Source of the DNA: an uncultured Clostridia bacterium
GTDB lineage: Bacteria > Bacillota > Clostridia > Christensenellales > Borkfalkiaceae
Reading direction: 5' to 3'
DNA: 64,000 nt
Assembly (NCBI GenBank): GCA_934271255.1
Contig: CAKQQS010000005.1
Coordinates: 1 to 64,000 of the forward strand
A model generated the notes under the pieces. The model was given only the letters and a program-made list of their open reading frames with translations. It made no database searches and was not told the DNA's origin. The translations under genes were made by a program, and so were the position numbers. Positions 45,666-56,400 of the stretch are shown here, piece after piece; position 1 is the first letter of the stretch; every line of letters starts with the position of its first letter.

Positions 45666-45698
45666 AAAAAGAACCCCGACGCGCATCGGGATTCTTTT
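45666..45698 (-). terminator. Terminator of operon C
   Basis: AAAGAACCCCGA / TCGGGATTCTTT with loop CGCGCA lies about 70 bases after the pgmB stop, T/A-rich on both sides. Confidence 0.85.
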
Positions 45699-45767
45699 TT
45701 TGTATTTTTACGCAATACGATAAACGCTTACGAAGTAAGTGCGTTTAAGGGGCTGTTAAATTAAGAG

Positions 45768-46400
45768 TTAAGTCAAGATTTTTAAAATATCGGAAATCTT
45801 GTTCAGACGATAATCCGCCTTTTCGTAAGACGTTGCGTCGCCCACCGCTACGGCGACGAACCCGCCCGCTTTCGCGGCGTCGATGCCGGCGTACGCGTCT
45901 TCCACCACGAAACATTCTTTCGGGGCTAAATCAAGCATTTCCGCCGCTTTCAGAAACACTTCGGGGTTCGGTTTGCTTTTCGTTATACAGTTGCCGTCCG
46001 CAACGGCGTCGAAGTAATCGCCGTAACCTATTTTTTCAAGTATAACGGGCGTGTTTTTACTGGAACTGCCGATAGCGAGTTTGTAGCCTTTTCTCTTTAA
46101 CGCGTCAAGCGTTTCGGTTACGCCGTCAAGTCTGTCTTTTTCGGTTATGTTACCGAGAAAACTTCTGTATATTTCGTTCTTCTTCCGAGCGAGCGCAACC
46201 TTTTCTTCGGTCGTGTATTTTCTTGCCGCCCGTTCTAAAATTATTTCAAGGCTGTCCATACGACTGACGCCGCGAAGTCTTTTGTTTATCTCTTCGTCGA
46301 AATATATTCCTTCTTCGTCGGCGGTTTGTTTCCATGCAAGATAATGATATTTATCCGTGCTTACGATAACCCCGTCCAAATCAAAAATAAAAGCTTTCAT
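45768..46400 (-). CDS. pgmB: Beta-phosphoglucomutase
   Basis: The 210-residue HAD-superfamily protein has the nucleophile motif FDLDGVIVSTD at 5-15, the cap substrate loop RLRGVSRMDSLEII near 41-54, IGSSSKN near 113, the Lys of KPNPEVF, and VEDAYAGIDAA near 168. These are the beta-phosphoglucomutase hallmarks. It converts beta-glucose 1-phosphate, the product of the GH65 phosphorylase, into glucose 6-phosphate. Its ATG overlaps the GH65 stop (ATGA), which confirms functional pairing. It is the last gene of operon C. Confidence 0.95.
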   Translation of the reverse strand: MKAFIFDLDGVIVSTDKYHYLAWKQTADEEGIYFDEEINKRLRGVSRMDSLEIILERAARKYTTEEKVALARKKNEIYRSFLGNITEKDRLDGVTETLDALKRKGYKLAIGSSSKNTPVILEKIGYGDYFDAVADGNCITKSKPNPEVFLKAAEMLDLAPKECFVVEDAYAGIDAAKAGGFVAVAVGDATSYEKADYRLNKISDILKILT

Positions 46401-48652
46401 AATAACTCCTGAAACTCTATCGCAAGTTTGTCTTTCAAAACGTATTCTTTGCCGAATACTTTAACGTTTAAATCTTCGCCCTGTTTCTTTTCGATATTCA
46501 AGCCTTCGTCCGTTAAGCCGAGAGAAACGACTTGCCCTTTATAAACGATTTTAGCCTTAACGCCCTTGAAAAAAGGCATTTTCACGGGGGTTAGTTCAAG
46601 CCCCGCCCTAGTTGCTTTCGCGCCGAACAGTCCGTATACGACGGTTAAATACCCGCCCGCAAGACAACCGCTGTGAACGCCTTGCCACGCAACGCCGTGA
46701 ATGTCGTCGATATCTATCTTCAACGTGTCCGTAAAATATTTATAAAAAGACAAAGGTCTGTCGTTTTGCGCGCTTGCTATGGCGTGTACGGGGAACGTAA
46801 GCGACGAACTGCTTTCGCACATTTGTTCGTAATAATCGAAGTTTTGCGCGTAATATTTACCGTTTACGCCGACGTTGACCATAGTGTACAGCAACAAAAC
46901 GTCGGGTTGTTTTATAACCTGACTTTTATGATACAAGCCGGATTTTTTCATTTGGAATTGCTTTAAAGTACCCTTACCCGCTTCTTCAAGGCTTCTCGAC
47001 AAATCAAAATACCCGTCGAATTGCGGTATCATTCCGTTGTCGAGTTCGGGACGGTACGTTTTTTCGGCAATTTCGCAAAACGCCGTCTTTTCTTTTTCGG
47101 TTATGGAATAATTCAGCGATTCGCAAAGGAACAAAAACTCTTTGAACACGTAACTTACCATATAGTTGGTATACGCGTCGTTATCGACGTACGGGTGATG
47201 TTCGTCCGTGCCCGTTACTTTAAGTATTTCGTAACGGTCGCCCTTTTTAACGACTCTCGTTTTCCAGTACCGCAAACACTCGCGAATTATTTCCATGCCG
47301 CAGTTTTTCATAAACTCGGCGTCGCCCGTCCAGTAATAATAATTTATTATACCGTACGGAATATCGGCGTTTATATGCACCTGCATAAACGGGTGTCTTG
47401 CGTATTGCCACACGCGTTCGTCCCCGTTCACCGAAGAACAAAACGCGAACTTCGCTCCGTCGAATCCGTTTTCTTTCGCGTTGATTTTCGCTTGCGGTAA
47501 CGTTTTGTAGCGATACTTAAAAAACATTTTCGCCGTTTCGGGTTGCGATATTATAAAGAAAGGTATCTGATGAATCTCCGCGTCCCACCAGACGAACTGA
47601 TTGTACCTTTCGCCCGTAAGACCTTTCGCCGATATACCGTGCACGCAGTCGTTCCTTTCGGCGGAAATAAGCGTCTGGTACGTAGCGTATCTCAGATACC
47701 CGTCGACGTCGGCGTCGCCGTCTATCTTTACGTCGGCAACGTCGAGAAGCCGGCGATATTTTTCGACGTGGCGTTTTTCCTGTTCGTCAAAGTCAACCGT
47801 AATATCGTCGAACGCACTATACAACTCGGAAACCAAATCTGCGTCGGTATCTCTCGAAGTCAAAACGTAAGTTATCTTATCGAAAGTATAACTTTTCGCT
47901 TTGTCGCACGAATATTCTACGCCGTAACAGCCGTTGTTTGAATAGTCGGCGATTTTCTTTCCTTTCGGGAACAGATTTTTAACGTAATACCCTGCGGAAA
48001 ACTTGTACTTATTCACCGCTTCGTACGCGTGAACGACGTCGTTGCCTTTATTTTCGAGCAAAGACGTTTTGGTTATAAACTGTCCGCCCGTTTTTATATA
48101 AGTGTCGATACCCGAAATTATTTTGACGGGTAAATCGTGATTCAACGGTTTTACGACGACTCTCTGGCAGTATACGTGGTCGTTATAAAAAGACGCGAAT
48201 CTTTTAAAAGTCAACAGCGTTTCGTTGCCGTCGCCGTCGTCCCATACGACTTCTCTGACGTACTCCGCTTTATCCGACGATACGTATCTGTTCCATCTGA
48301 CGATTTTGCCTTCCCACGGGTAGAACGTTTTTTCGCCGACGATAATTCTTATAAGCAAAAAGTCGTGCATATTGACGCAACTGTCCTGCTTTTCGAAACT
48401 TTTGAGTTTTTCTTCGTCGAGATAATATTTTTTCATATACTCGTTGTCCGCAAAAGGCTCGCAAACCTCTATTATTTCGTCGATAAAACCCCTTACGAAC
48501 GCGCCTTGTATACGCTGAGATCCGAACTCTTCAAAACTACCCCGTACGCCCATGTACCCGTTGCCCGTCGTAAACAACGTTGCCAAAACGGGCTCGTCCG
48601 CCATATCGTACGAAAACTCGCACAAGTTTTTTTCTTCGTTTAATCCGTACAT
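46397..48652 (-). CDS. GH65 glycoside phosphorylase
   Basis: The 751-residue protein matches GH65 inverting phosphorylases in length. An N-terminal beta-sandwich (about 1-265) is followed by an (alpha/alpha)6 barrel with FVWWDAEIHQIPFF near 350 and KVTGTDEHHPYVDNDAYTNY near 480-499, which contains the general-acid Glu. The phosphate-binding loop region is near HAIASAQND (about 630). It splits an alpha-glucosyl disaccharide with phosphate to give beta-glucose 1-phosphate. Family members use maltose, trehalose, kojibiose, nigerose or glucosyl-rhamnose; the specificity cannot be read here, but rhamnoside context makes the last worth testing. No signal peptide is present. Confidence 0.93.
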   Translation of the reverse strand: MYGLNEEKNLCEFSYDMADEPVLATLFTTGNGYMGVRGSFEEFGSQRIQGAFVRGFIDEIIEVCEPFADNEYMKKYYLDEEKLKSFEKQDSCVNMHDFLLIRIIVGEKTFYPWEGKIVRWNRYVSSDKAEYVREVVWDDGDGNETLLTFKRFASFYNDHVYCQRVVVKPLNHDLPVKIISGIDTYIKTGGQFITKTSLLENKGNDVVHAYEAVNKYKFSAGYYVKNLFPKGKKIADYSNNGCYGVEYSCDKAKSYTFDKITYVLTSRDTDADLVSELYSAFDDITVDFDEQEKRHVEKYRRLLDVADVKIDGDADVDGYLRYATYQTLISAERNDCVHGISAKGLTGERYNQFVWWDAEIHQIPFFIISQPETAKMFFKYRYKTLPQAKINAKENGFDGAKFAFCSSVNGDERVWQYARHPFMQVHINADIPYGIINYYYWTGDAEFMKNCGMEIIRECLRYWKTRVVKKGDRYEILKVTGTDEHHPYVDNDAYTNYMVSYVFKEFLFLCESLNYSITEKEKTAFCEIAEKTYRPELDNGMIPQFDGYFDLSRSLEEAGKGTLKQFQMKKSGLYHKSQVIKQPDVLLLYTMVNVGVNGKYYAQNFDYYEQMCESSSSLTFPVHAIASAQNDRPLSFYKYFTDTLKIDIDDIHGVAWQGVHSGCLAGGYLTVVYGLFGAKATRAGLELTPVKMPFFKGVKAKIVYKGQVVSLGLTDEGLNIEKKQGEDLNVKVFGKEYVLKDKLAIEFQELL

Positions 48653-48664
48653 AGCATATCCTTT

Positions 48665-48700
48665 TTAGGGTTAGCGTTCATCGCAGAACGCTAACCCTAA
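48665..48700 (-). other. Intercistronic stem-loop before the GH65 gene
   Basis: A perfect 14-bp inverted repeat, TTAGGGTTAGCGTT / AACGCTAACCCTAA, lies between the metallophosphoesterase stop and the GH65 ribosome site. No T run follows on minus, so it probably modulates stability or partial read-through within the operon. Confidence 0.7.
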
Positions 48701-48705
48701 TTAAA

Positions 48706-51051
48706 TTATTTTTGTTTTTTCTTTATCGTTACCGCCGCTCCGCACGCCGCCAACAAACAACTTATCGAACCTAACGCCGTTACGCCGCCGCAACCGTTTT
48801 TGTTTTCCGTCGGTTTTTCGTCGTTCGGTTTATCGCCGCTCGGTTTATCGCCGCTTGTTTCCGGACAAGAAACCGTTCCGTCGTGAATACTTACGATATC
48901 GAAACTCGCCGTAGTTCTGGTGTCCCACGGGGAAAACGAAACGTAACATTTGCTATTGTCCGTCAGGTTGGTCAACGCGCTCAACTGCGTTGCGGGTAAA
49001 GTAAACTCCGCTTCGCCCGAAACAGTTTTCACTTTCATTACAAGGTCACCGTTTTCCGCGTAATTAAACAATACCGAAAACGGCGTAGCGCCGAGTTTTT
49101 CGTATTTCAGAAGGTCGCTTTGACCTATCGACTTATCGTTGCCGAAATACACGTTGCCCGTTGCGAAATCTATATTGATAAGCAAACATTCGTTGCCGAA
49201 CCACTTGTCTTTGATTACGTTTGAAACGAGCATCGCAAGTTTTTTGTGTTCCGATTTGATTTTCAGATTAGCAAAGTTTACGTGCAATCCGTTTAACGAA
49301 TACGTTTTATTTATGCCGAGAGCGTTGTTTTTCGTAGTCGAGTTAAAATTAAGAGTAACTCCCGTATACGCGCTTTTCGATACCCAGCCTTTCGTTTCGG
49401 TCGCAGCGTTGTTGAACGTGTCTTCGACTGACGGCGTATATTTAGCCGCGTCTTTCGTCAAACGATATTTATTGTAAAACGTCGCTTCTATATCGCAAAA
49501 ATCTTCGTACTTCGTCATATAGCTAATGACCGAATACGAACTGTCGTTCAATTCTCTCCTTAAAGACAAAATAGCGTTTTCGTCGCTTTCCTGAACGTCT
49601 TTCCCGAGAAGCGCGATTTTATCGTCCAACGCTTTCGCAGCCGCCTTATCGTCTTCCGTGGTATCTTTCATTTCGAGCAACAAAGGTTCGCTTGCTTTAC
49701 CGAAACTGTCGTACGCCGTAACTTTAACGGTATACGGGTACGCCAGCGTCGAAAGGTCGAAACTAACGGCGTGCGTCGGGGGAAGAGTGCTTAAATCGGG
49801 ATGTTTGTAAAACGGCGATAAGGTTTTTACCGTTCTTACGCAAGTTCCTTTCGAGTCAAACACTTCGACGTGATAATATTTTACCATATCGTCGTCTTTC
49901 GCTACGTCAAAAGATATTTCGGACGAATTAGCCGTTTTTTGCGTGATTTTTATGGACGCCGTTTCGTCGAACGCGGGCGCGACGTTCTTTTGCATTACCC
50001 TTGCCCTGTTGTATCTCATAAGGTTTGATTGATCTACTTTTATGTGGTCTATGTACCAACAGTTTTTGATTTGTTTGCCGAACTTAAAATCGATTCTCGT
50101 AATGCGTATGTTGTTATTGTTGTCTATTTCGACGACCATGCCCTGAGAATACGTTCTGCTGTCCGCTATCTGACCTGGATTTTCCAAAAAGCCTTTGTTC
50201 GTTAAAATGTCCGAAGTCGACCCGCTGTTTATTTGAGTATACGTGCTTTGGTTAATGTTTCGTTCGTCGTTAATCAAATAGTGCGTATGCCCCGAAAACA
50301 AGATGACTTGCGGGTAATTTTTAAGCAAATCGTCGAGTTCCTGAGAAGAACCCCAAGGTCCGTCAGTATCGGTGTCCATACTTCCGTAAACGGTATTTTT
50401 AGCGGGGGAATGACAAGAAACGAAAACGTAAGAATACGGATCGTCCGTCGTGATTTTGTCAAGAGTGGCTTTCAGCCACGTTTTGGTTTGCGCGCTCATA
50501 TTGTTTACGTTGGGCATAAACGTTTGAATCTGAACGGATATAAAATGATACCCGTTTACGACCATGTGTCTGTTGCCCGTCGTAATAATGCTTTTGTCGA
50601 CGTCGAAATTATAAACGTCTTCGCCGTAAGCGTCTACGAACTCCGCCGTACTCATACACCCCGACCAGTAAGTGTCGTGGTTGCCGTGAGTTAAAAGCGC
50701 GCCGACTTTTTTAAGGTCGTATTCTTCTTTAATGATGCTTACCACCTGTTCGGCTTGCCGGCGTATTCCGTCCTGAGTCTGATCGCCGCTGAAAACGAGC
50801 GCGTTTATTTCGTGAGAAGTGTACGTTTTAAGTTGCTTTAAAGCCTTTCTCAGCAGTTCGTCGTTGTTGCCGTAGCCGATATGAGAGTCGGACAAGTTGC
50901 CGAACGCGAAAACGACGTTGTTTTCGTCAAAATCGTAATTAGTTATCGCTTTCGCTTCGTTCACTTTGAGCCCCCCTGCCATAAAAACGCCGCCTAATAC
51001 AAAGAAAAGGCACGCTAAACTTCCTATCAAAACTTTTAATATTTTTTTCAT
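48706..51051 (-). CDS. Anchored metallophosphoesterase with GCG-type C-terminus
   Basis: The 781-residue protein has a signal peptide (to about residue 34). A calcineurin-like phosphoesterase domain carries LSDSHIG near 53, SGDQTQD near 85, HGNHDTYW near 123, SCHSP and SGHTHYL near 252. A fibronectin-like domain (about 355-455), a FIVAR-like helical part (about 465-540) and a beta-sandwich (about 555-730) follow. The tail is NGCGGVTALG, a hydrophobic helix and KKKQK after an Asp/Lys/Pro linker. I start at ATG 51051 because GGAG lies 7 bases upstream; the ATG at 51063 contains that site. The phosphate-bearing substrate is unknown. Confidence 0.83.
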   Translation of the reverse strand: MKKILKVLIGSLACLFFVLGGVFMAGGLKVNEAKAITNYDFDENNVVFAFGNLSDSHIGYGNNDELLRKALKQLKTYTSHEINALVFSGDQTQDGIRRQAEQVVSIIKEEYDLKKVGALLTHGNHDTYWSGCMSTAEFVDAYGEDVYNFDVDKSIITTGNRHMVVNGYHFISVQIQTFMPNVNNMSAQTKTWLKATLDKITTDDPYSYVFVSCHSPAKNTVYGSMDTDTDGPWGSSQELDDLLKNYPQVILFSGHTHYLINDERNINQSTYTQINSGSTSDILTNKGFLENPGQIADSRTYSQGMVVEIDNNNNIRITRIDFKFGKQIKNCWYIDHIKVDQSNLMRYNRARVMQKNVAPAFDETASIKITQKTANSSEISFDVAKDDDMVKYYHVEVFDSKGTCVRTVKTLSPFYKHPDLSTLPPTHAVSFDLSTLAYPYTVKVTAYDSFGKASEPLLLEMKDTTEDDKAAAKALDDKIALLGKDVQESDENAILSLRRELNDSSYSVISYMTKYEDFCDIEATFYNKYRLTKDAAKYTPSVEDTFNNAATETKGWVSKSAYTGVTLNFNSTTKNNALGINKTYSLNGLHVNFANLKIKSEHKKLAMLVSNVIKDKWFGNECLLINIDFATGNVYFGNDKSIGQSDLLKYEKLGATPFSVLFNYAENGDLVMKVKTVSGEAEFTLPATQLSALTNLTDNSKCYVSFSPWDTRTTASFDIVSIHDGTVSCPETSGDKPSGDKPNDEKPTENKNGCGGVTALGSISCLLAACGAAVTIKKKQK

Positions 51052-51066
51052 TTTGTTCTCCATATT

Positions 51067-53364
51067 TTATTTATAATACACTCCTACGGAAGTTATTTCC
51101 GCAGCGGTGTTATACGTTCCCGTATTTTCAAAGCCGAAGTTCATACTTCCTATATACAAGTCTTCCCACGTCGTATCGCCGAGATAACCCCTTTGTTTGG
51201 CAAGATTAAAAGCGGCTCTCGCCGAATCGAGTAAATGAAAGTTCATTTTTCTGTTCTCGCCGACTACGGGTATTTTTTTACCGTCGAACGCAACGTTGCT
51301 GTCTGGTTGATATATAAACGCGTTGGTAGCGTCTTCTTTGCCGCCGTCCTGCGCGGCGTAACCGCCGTGAGTTTGTCCGCCCATTCGATTGTCCCACAAA
51401 ATGACGCCGAACCATACGTACGATCCGAAATCTTTGTGCGACGGCGTTCTGTTTTGCAAAGTAATATACCATACCAACTGAGCGCAGTGCATAGACGAAT
51501 CCGCCGCGGCGCCCATTTTGTCTTCAAACTTCGTAACGGTATAATCCATAGCCATAACGACGTCTTTTTGTTCCGATACTTTTATCAGATTGCTATCGAA
51601 ATCCTGCGATATAAGCGTATGCGGCCAACTTTCGCCGTCTTTTCTCGGAGCGTCGTATTCGACTTCCGCGTTCAGTTCCATATATATTTCGGCTTTTTGA
51701 CAATCTATTTTCAAAACTTTCGCGGGAACGGTTTGTCCGTCGATAATTTTGCCTTTCGATTTATAAGTAAAGGAATATCCGCCGTTTGCGTAACTTCTTT
51801 TAGCGTAGTCCGTCAAGTCGTATTTAGTCGCCCACTGCGCGAACGTCCACGACGGCTCCGCCGTAGAAACGTTGGGGAACGTCAAATCTCCGCTGACGCC
51901 GCTTACGGGGCCTAACACCCTTATGCCGTTTTTCATATACGGATCGTTGAACAATACGTTGTAGCCGTTGTTTTTGTATTCTTCTATCATTTCGTTGACG
52001 ATTGCGGGTTGTTGGGGTTTCGGGTTTTCTCCGCCCGAAGACGCTCCGCCGCCTTTTCCTTCTATCAACGTCGTCAAAATATTCATTGCGTAAACTCTCG
52101 CCATAAAATCGTTGGGGTGGTTTACGTTATTGCTCGACATTTCGGTGTACCGTTTGCCGCAGTTCAAAAGGTCTTGGTGCATCTTTCCTATATCGAGAAC
52201 GGCAACGTGTGAAAATTGTTTCGCCACTCTCGTAAGATAAGACGAGAACTCCGCTTGATTTTTAGCCTGATTTTTAGCGCAAGGATTCGCAAGCATCGTA
52301 CCGAGCAACAAAACGTCGCAATCGGGGTTTACTTTTCTCAACGTTCTTATCATCGAAATAATATTGTTGCAATAATTGTTCAACGTTACTCCGTTCGACG
52401 CGTCGTTCATACCGAACCCGATAATCGCTATATCGGGAACGTATCCCTTTAAATCGGTTAAAAAATGTTCTTCAAGCCCCGCCTTTTGTACCTGCGCGCC
52501 GTTCACCCAACCCGTTCCGCCGCCTACGCCGTTAGCCGAAGTCCAACCGCCTACCGATTTGTTCGTAAGCGTAACTTTTGCTCCGTACCAGCTCGCAAGG
52601 TTGTCCGCGACCATTTTCATCCAAGTGTCCCGCATAGGCGCGATATTAAGCACGGACGAACTGTTCGCGCCCGTAGAAATGCTGTCGCCGTAAACGAACA
52701 ACTCGACGCCTTTTTTCGCTTTTAACTTCGCAACGACGTTTGATAAAACTTCGCCTTGATACGCGGGTTTTTCGCCCGTCCAGACGTTCTCGGCATGCTT
52801 ATACATTACGCAGAGTTGCATTTGTACTATCTGATAACCTTCGGTAAAAGGCAAATACAATCCTTCCGTAGTGGACGGAATGCTCTTGTCCGAAAGTCCC
52901 GGGAAAGGCAATTCCCCCGTAAGTTGTTTGTCCGTTACGTAAGGCATCGACGTTTTAAACTCTTTTCTTTCCGTAATGAAGTTGTCTTCTATCTGTCCTT
53001 TCGCGACGATATATCCGTTTTCGACGGTAAAGTCGTCGCCTTCTTTAAAGGTTATTTGTTTCCCGCCGTTGTTTTCGTGATAATACCATACGACTTTTTC
53101 TACCGTCGTAGGCGTAAATAATAATTTTGCTTTGGGAGCCGAAAGGACGTTTCCTTTTCCGTCCGTTTCCGCAACGAGCATAATACTTTCGTCGTAAAGC
53201 GTCGTTTCTTCCCAAAAGTTTTTAACCAAATCATTCATAACGTTTATCTTTTCGTTCCCCGTAGAACCGCCGTTATCGGGGTTTTCCGAAGAGTCGCACG
53301 CAAACAAACCGAACGTAAGCAGCATGCAAACGGATAATACTCCCGTAATAATTTTTTTAAACAT
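51067..53364 (-). CDS. SGNH hydrolase lipoprotein fused to an unknown beta domain
   Basis: The 765-residue protein has a lipoprotein signal (FGLFAC). An N-terminal beta part (about 30-190) precedes an SGNH esterase domain with YGDSISTGANSS near 224, GFGMNDASN near 315 and NNVNHPNDF near 415. The C-terminal 290 residues (about 475-765) have SWPHTLISQDF near 580, then FGVILWDNR and DGGKEDATNAFIYQP. They are homologous to the two lipoproteins encoded at 56888 and 58000. The start at 53364 gives the signal peptide directly. It probably de-esterifies a glycan that the C-terminal domain binds or cleaves. Confidence 0.8.
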   Translation of the reverse strand: MFKKIITGVLSVCMLLTFGLFACDSSENPDNGGSTGNEKINVMNDLVKNFWEETTLYDESIMLVAETDGKGNVLSAPKAKLLFTPTTVEKVVWYYHENNGGKQITFKEGDDFTVENGYIVAKGQIEDNFITERKEFKTSMPYVTDKQLTGELPFPGLSDKSIPSTTEGLYLPFTEGYQIVQMQLCVMYKHAENVWTGEKPAYQGEVLSNVVAKLKAKKGVELFVYGDSISTGANSSSVLNIAPMRDTWMKMVADNLASWYGAKVTLTNKSVGGWTSANGVGGGTGWVNGAQVQKAGLEEHFLTDLKGYVPDIAIIGFGMNDASNGVTLNNYCNNIISMIRTLRKVNPDCDVLLLGTMLANPCAKNQAKNQAEFSSYLTRVAKQFSHVAVLDIGKMHQDLLNCGKRYTEMSSNNVNHPNDFMARVYAMNILTTLIEGKGGGASSGGENPKPQQPAIVNEMIEEYKNNGYNVLFNDPYMKNGIRVLGPVSGVSGDLTFPNVSTAEPSWTFAQWATKYDLTDYAKRSYANGGYSFTYKSKGKIIDGQTVPAKVLKIDCQKAEIYMELNAEVEYDAPRKDGESWPHTLISQDFDSNLIKVSEQKDVVMAMDYTVTKFEDKMGAAADSSMHCAQLVWYITLQNRTPSHKDFGSYVWFGVILWDNRMGGQTHGGYAAQDGGKEDATNAFIYQPDSNVAFDGKKIPVVGENRKMNFHLLDSARAAFNLAKQRGYLGDTTWEDLYIGSMNFGFENTGTYNTAAEITSVGVYYK

Positions 53365-53428
53365 AATACTCACCGTTTTAATATACGGGCGCAAGAAACG
53401 ACGTGCGCCCGTATACAAGTTTTAATAA

Positions 53429-56400
53429 TCAGTCTCTCTTTTTAAGAACTACCGCCGCCGCGGCAACTACCGTGATAACGCTTACTACACCCGTAAGAGC
53501 AACCGCGCCGCAACCCTTCTTTTTGTTGGGCTTTTCGGGATTCGGTTTTTCGGGATCCGGTTTGGTTTCCGTCTTAGCGAACGAGAAATCGTTTACGCTT
53601 ACGAGAGTGAAGCAGTTGGGATTGTCCTTAGCGTCCGCAAACGAACCCATAGAGAAGTAGCAATCATTGAATACTTCGTAGCCGTGTTGAGTGAGAGTGT
53701 CGGACGTAAGAACGATTGTCGCTTCGTTTACTTTAATCTGGTAAGCCTTGTAAGTCGTGTCCTGAACGAAATCGTAATAATCGCCGTAGACGATTTCTAT
53801 CGTAATATTCGCGCCGTCCATAGGAGTAGCGATAGTAGCGCTTGCAAGCGGTGTGTCGTTGTTGTTGAATATCTGAACGTTGCTTTCGGCAGGATACAAC
53901 CAAATAATAATCGATATACCGTCGCTCATCGATTTGTAGGAGCCTTTACCGCCAAGGAAATTAAAGCAAAGGTTGTTTGCCTTGGAACCGTCGTTATAGA
54001 ACGCCGCTTCCGTCAGTTGTACTACTACTTTCACGCCCGTTACGAGATTCAACTTTTTGTCGTAATTCAATCTGGACGGGAAAGCGGGTGTTTGTTCAAA
54101 ATAGAGTCCCGTAGCGTTTTGCGTTACGGAGTCTACTTGCGTTGTCGAAACGTAATAGAACACTTGTTTTTCGATTTTAGTCTTCAATTCGTTCAACGCG
54201 CCCGCTACGCCCGCGTCTTCTTCCATAAGATAGTCGAGTTTAATCTGAGCATATCTTGTTCTTACCGGCTCGAATTCGCTTAATTGCGCGTACGTTGCGT
54301 TCAGCATTTGAGTTACCGCTCTTATTTCGGCGGTCAAATAATCTGCGCACGCTTGTTTCAACGTTTTATAAGCATCGGTAAATCTTTGATAAAGCGCGTT
54401 GCCTTCTTCGATGCTGACTTTGGATATAAGGTCTGCGTAAGCGGTTTTCGCTTCGTCGATGTTTGCCTTTAAGGTAAGGTCTTCTTCCAACGCTCCTTCC
54501 AAAACTACGAGATACGCTTCTTTTACTTCGTCGGAGAACAACGCTTCGAGTCTGGTAAGTTCGGTATCGGCAGCGGTTATTCTGCCTTCCAACGTCGCTT
54601 TATCCGTTTCGGTAAGTTGCGTCGTGATTATGTTTTCGACAGTGCTTCCCGCATACGTTTCTTTGTACTCTTTAACAGCCGTAATGTCCGCTATTACCGT
54701 TTGAGATTCGGGGTTGATAGCGTTTACTTTCGTTTCGTAAGAAATTACCCATATTCTTGCGGTTGCATATTTGTTCGCGTATTCGTATTCCGCTACGAGT
54801 CCGTTGAAATATTGTTGATTTTCTTCCGTAAGCATACTTTTCTTAACGTCAAAGTTGCTCTTAGCGGCGTTAACCGCTTTTACGGATTCTCTTAAATTCG
54901 CTTCGGTTGCGCCTTCGTCGGTCGCCATAGCGTCAATCTTTTCTTTCGCAACCGTAAACAATTCCGCGATAGCGTTTCTGACGTTAGTCTGAACGCCCGC
55001 GTCTTTCGTATACAACGCGTCCGCATCCGCCAAACGGTAACCGTAAACGACTTTGTCGTTAGGTCTTAACTCTTCGATAGCGTTTACTACGCCTTCTCTT
55101 GCCGTCAACGACGCGTCGAACGTAGTTCCGTCTACGACTGCGTTGATAGCCGTTTTGTATTCTTCGATTTTCGTTTCGACAGCAGCGACTTTGTCCGCTT
55201 TATACGCCGCCAAATCCGCGTCTTCTACTTTTGCGTACATATCGAACGCGGGGTTACCGTTGCCTGCGCTGGGGAATCCCGCAAAGTATACGTAAGTATA
55301 CCCTTCGGCGTCGACGACTTCTCCTATATCCGCAGTTTTAAGATAAACCGTGCAAGTCTTGGCAACGTCGTCGTAGTTAGCGTTGTTGCCCCACATGGAA
55401 CCGGCAAGCATTCTGACGGTAACCGAATAAACGTCTTCCGACTGTTTGTTGAACGTAATTTCATAGCCCATCGTTTCCGTTTGGGAAGCAACCATAGAAT
55501 CCGCTACGCCGAACCCTTTGGTCGTACATTCTGCGCTCGTATAAACTATGGTCTCCGCATTATAATCATGGCTTCTGCCGAAGTTAAGTCTTGCCTGACC
55601 GTCGTACAAATTGTTCCAGTACGTTACCGCGATGGGCGTACCGTCGCCGAAATAAGACGAGGTGCCGAAATTGTTCGCAAGGAAGAATCCCGCGCAGTCG
55701 CCGTTTAACGTTTTTGTTTTAAACGAAACTTTAAGTCCGTCTAACTTAACTTTGTATGCGTAAGCCGTTCTTGCGCCCCAACCCGTGAAATTAGCGAGTT
55801 TGGTATAGCCCGACGCGGGACTGAAAGTAGCCGTAATCGCGCCTGCTATCGTCTGATATTCGCCGTCCGCAAAAGGCGCCGCGGACGCGTATTTCGCGTC
55901 GAGAACTTTAAGTTGCGCTTCGTAAGCCGCTTTGTCCGCTTCTTCGAGAACGGATATAGCGTCTACTACCGCTTGTCTGTAAGTAGCGGCGTCGGTATAA
56001 GTAACGTCGTCTACGACGTTGTTTATCGCCTGAGAGTATTCGTCGATCGCGTCCTGAGCCGCCGTTTTCAACGCTTCGTATCCGCGGCTGTTGTCGTCTT
56101 CAAAATTAACCGTTACCGTAACCGGGGGATTTTCTCCGCTCGGGAAAGCCGCAACGTATACGTAAACGTTTCCGTTTTCGTCGAGAATCGACGATATTTC
56201 GGACGTTTTAAGATAAACGGTGCTCGTCTTCGCTTCTTCGTTGTAGTTAGCGTTGTTACCCCACATAGAACCCGCCGTCATTTTAACGGTTACGGAATAC
56301 GCTTCGTCGCTTACTTTCGCGAAAGTCATTTCTACTCCCGTCGTTTCGGTAACGTTCAATACCATAGAATCCGCTACTCCGCAGCCGCTTGTGGTGCACG

